DNA from: DASXHD01 sp038239005 | Lineage (GTDB): Bacteria > Myxococcota_A > Polyangia > Polyangiales > Polyangiaceae | Length of the DNA stretch: 64,000 bases | NCBI GenBank assembly: GCA_038239005.1 | Contig: JBBSFE010000013.1 | Span: 1-64,000, forward strand | Direction: 5' to 3' | In this document: positions 62,614 through 64,000 of the stretch, in pieces | Numbering within the stretch: position 1 is the stretch's first letter | How the letters are laid out: every line of letters begins with the position of its first letter | The notes under the pieces: model-generated | Database searches by the model: none | Told to the model about the DNA's origin: nothing | The model's input: the letters and a program-made list of their open reading frames with translations, nothing else | Position numbers and translations under genes: made by a program

Positions 62614-62672
62614 CGTAACACTCGGAGCGTAACGTCTCGTCACATTCGGGAAGACGTTACGGTGCTGTTACG
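62614..62672. promoter_or_regulatory. Four GTTACG/CGTAAC sites forming an inverted repeat upstream of the sigma gene
   Basis: CGTAAC at 62614-62619 and 62628-62633, and GTTACG at 62656-62661 and 62667-62672. The inner pair extends to a perfect 10-bp inverted repeat CGTAACGTCT (62628-62637) / AGACGTTACG (62652-62661) with a 14-base loop. The right arm includes the stop codon of the iron-sulfur gene. It could be an operator for the sigma-led operon or a terminator for the gene upstream. I favour a regulatory site because the outer copies add symmetry. Confidence 0.55.
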
Positions 62673-63085
62673 GAGCCTCGTCGCGACAGAACGAACGCGC
62701 GAATCGCGCGCATCGGCACGTCCGTTGGGCAAACGTGCTCGAGCTCCGCAAGATGCGCGTCGTCCACGGCTTCGAACGAACGCGCCGCGGCTGCGAAGTC
62801 CGGCATGCTTCGCGACGACGCCAACACCAGATCCATCACGCCGGCAAACGCGCCCTTTGAAGCGACGATGCGCGAGGCCTCGCCGATGTTGCAGCGACCA
62901 CACGCAATGCATCGGCTGAACGTCGGTAGAGCTTTGCGATCCGCTTCGCTGACGGCCGTGAGCCCTTCTTTTTCGGCGTAGCTCGCCTCGAACGCTCGGA
63001 GGCCTCGGCGAGCACCGAAAAACGGCGCAAGCAGCGTTTTCACGAGCGCCCACGCGAGGATCAGCGCTGCGTGAAGCCGTTCCAC
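62657..63085 (-). CDS. Single-cluster iron-sulfur protein
   Basis: 142 aa. Membrane-proximal N-terminal hydrophobic segment (HAALILAWALVKTLLAPFF), then CIACGRC (C59, C62, C65) and a distant CP (C119-P120) in EHVCPTDVPM. This is the ligand set of one [4Fe-4S] cluster as in heterodisulfide-reductase-like and LutB/succinate-dehydrogenase relatives, but the second cluster is missing. Function unknown. It lies 111 nt upstream of the sigma factor on the same strand. Confidence 0.8.
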   Translation of the reverse strand: MERLHAALILAWALVKTLLAPFFGARRGLRAFEASYAEKEGLTAVSEADRKALPTFSRCIACGRCNIGEASRIVASKGAFAGVMDLVLASSRSMPDFAAAARSFEAVDDAHLAELEHVCPTDVPMRAIRAFVLSRRGSVTAP

Positions 63086-63182
63086 GCTCCCGCCTTATCA
63101 CGCTCTTCATGTTTCTTCATCGTTTGCCATGCGCGGGCTTAACGCTGACTGCGCAAGGTAGTTCGTGAACGGAGGATCACGC

Positions 63183-63788
63183 ATGATCGGTTTCATAGTC
63201 GGTACGGTTTGTTTGGTGGCGCTCGTCAAAGTGCTTCGGCACGGGCGCCACGGCGGCTGGGGCCACGGCCGCGGCTGCGGTCACGGTTACGGAGGTTTCG
63301 GTGGTGGTGGCTGGCACGGCCACGATCACGGTCACGGTCACGATCACGGCGGCTTCGGTCGCTGGGGACGCGGTGGTGGCGGCTGGGGTCCCGGTTTCGT
63401 GATGCGCGGACTCTTCACGCGTCTCGAGACGACACCGGGTCAGGAGAAAGTCATTCGCGATGCGTTCGACAAGGTCAAAGAGACGGTGCGTGAAGCTCGC
63501 GGCGAATGGCGCGACACGTCCGACCTCACGAGCTTGCTACGCGGCGAAACGTTCGATCGAACGGCAGCGGAAGGTGTGAGCGGAAAGGCCGACGCATCGT
63601 TCGCGAAAGTTCGCGTCGTCATGCTCGAGTCTCTCGCGCAAATCCACGAGGCGCTCGACGATCGCCAGCGTCGCATCCTCGCGGACATCGTCGAATCGCG
63701 CGGACGCGGTTTCTGGGGTGGCGGTGATCGCAGCGACCGCGGCGATCGCGGGCGTCACGTGAGCGATCACGACGAAAGGTGGGTGTGA
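63183..63788 (+). CDS. Spy/CpxP-like periplasmic sensor with His/Gly-rich segment
   Basis: 201 aa. N-terminal hydrophobic signal segment (MIGFIVGTVCLVALVKVL), then a His/Gly-rich stretch (WHGHDHGHGHDHGG near 45-58) able to bind metal. The C-terminal four-helix part, TRLETTPGQEKVIRDAFDKV to LDDRQRRILADIVESRGRG, resembles Spy/CpxP/ZraP heavy-metal sensors (LTxxQ-like). ATG at 63183 with GGAGGATC upstream; GTG at 63165 is weaker. First gene of a module continued by the two entries to its right. Confidence 0.82.
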   Translation: MIGFIVGTVCLVALVKVLRHGRHGGWGHGRGCGHGYGGFGGGGWHGHDHGHGHDHGGFGRWGRGGGGWGPGFVMRGLFTRLETTPGQEKVIRDAFDKVKETVREARGEWRDTSDLTSLLRGETFDRTAAEGVSGKADASFAKVRVVMLESLAQIHEALDDRQRRILADIVESRGRGFWGGGDRSDRGDRGRHVSDHDERWV

Positions 63789-63789
63789 G

Positions 63790-63957
63790 ATGCGCCGTCG
63801 AATTTTGATTGCTGCTCTCGCACTCGGAACCATTGGTGGATACGCCGCCGGGTTCGCCCATATGCGCCATAGCTCGTGCCACGGTGGAGATTGGAACAAT
63901 AATGCTCGCTACGCTCACCACACCGACTGCGCTGACCGCAACAGCGATTCGCGCTAG
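63790..63957 (+). CDS. 55-aa exported Cys/His-rich peptide
   Basis: Begins MRRRILIAALALGTIGGYAA (signal or membrane segment), then a short mature part with two cysteines and a His cluster (HMRHSSC, ARYAHHTDC). It begins one base after the stop of the Spy-like gene, so it is co-translated. Too small for family assignment. The Cys/His pattern suggests metal or redox sensing in the envelope. Confidence 0.6.
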   Translation: MRRRILIAALALGTIGGYAAGFAHMRHSSCHGGDWNNNARYAHHTDCADRNSDSR

Positions 63958-63970
63958 TCATGTCACGGCA

Positions 63971-64000
63971 ATGCGTGTGCTCCTCATCGACGACGACGCT
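63971..64000 (+). CDS. Response regulator (partial, N-terminus only)
   Basis: Ten codons, MRVLLIDDDA, from the ATG at 63971 to the window edge. The LLIDDD motif is the acidic pocket at the start of a receiver domain. Position directly after a Spy/CpxP-like sensor suggests a CpxR/ZraR-like two-component partner, but only ten residues are visible. Confidence 0.55.
   Translation, partial: MRVLLIDDDA

Overview
The window is GC-rich, densely coded DNA from a bacterium that is most likely a myxobacterium (Myxococcota, probably Polyangiales-like). The inference rests on gene content, not on a marker gene. There are three membrane- or ATPase-linked Hanks-type Ser/Thr kinases, two carrying the myxobacterial HRDVSPHN catalytic loop. 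There are also an FHA-domain sigma-54 activator, an NtrC-type regulator, many Asp/Gly/Ala-rich lipoproteins, AgmX/TonB-like C-terminal domains, and frequent GTG/TTG starts with 1-4 nt stop/start overlaps. I saw no rRNA, tRNA, CRISPR array, transposase or phage gene.

Layout. 1-5.4 kb (minus strand): an N-type rotary ATPase operon in the order atpD-C-Q-R-B-E-F-A, led by a 39-codon ORF; atpA runs off the left edge. 5.4-6.9 kb: a decayed stretch with a mannose-6-phosphate-isomerase remnant, a universal stress protein and a frameshifted glycine-zipper gene. 6.9-11.6 kb: a cytochrome P450, a small conserved-looking protein, two MDR oxidoreductases and a LysR regulator. 11.7-20.9 kb: secreted lipoproteins (HEVVE-motif protein, c-type-heme/propeller protein, cupredoxin), an AfsR/LuxR-like ATPase-TPR regulator, an enoyl-CoA hydratase and bioA.

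20.9-30.4 kb is a signalling block: a giant kinase-ATPase protein, a C39-like peptidase lipoprotein, an FHA/sigma-54 activator, a lamin-tail lipoprotein, a PEGA-like/TPR membrane protein with a tandem-repeat signal peptide, and a transmembrane kinase. 30.4-38.7 kb holds small metabolic and DNA-maintenance genes (VOC, DHH, GDPD, Nudix, thiE, holB), an NtrC-type regulator with a possible sigma-54 promoter, and a deoxynucleoside kinase coupled to tldD/pmbA (38.7-41.6 kb). 41.6-50.7 kb: a third kinase, valS, a serpin lipoprotein, a single-domain response regulator, a pseudouridine synthase and envelope proteins. 50.8-57.0 kb: hrcA, a double cyclic-nucleotide-binding protein, a CDF transporter, an AlaX-like editing protein and thiS.

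57.0-62.5 kb is the most system-like unit: five minus-strand genes (sigma factor, OB-like lipoprotein, degenerate M16-peptidase-like lipoprotein, phospholipase-D/cardiolipin-synthase-like enzyme, PlsC acyltransferase), each joined to the next by a 4-nt ATGA or GTGA overlap and preceded by a strong inverted repeat. The right edge starts a Spy/CpxP-like metal or envelope-stress module: His-rich sensor, 55-aa Cys/His exported peptide, and the first codons of a response regulator.
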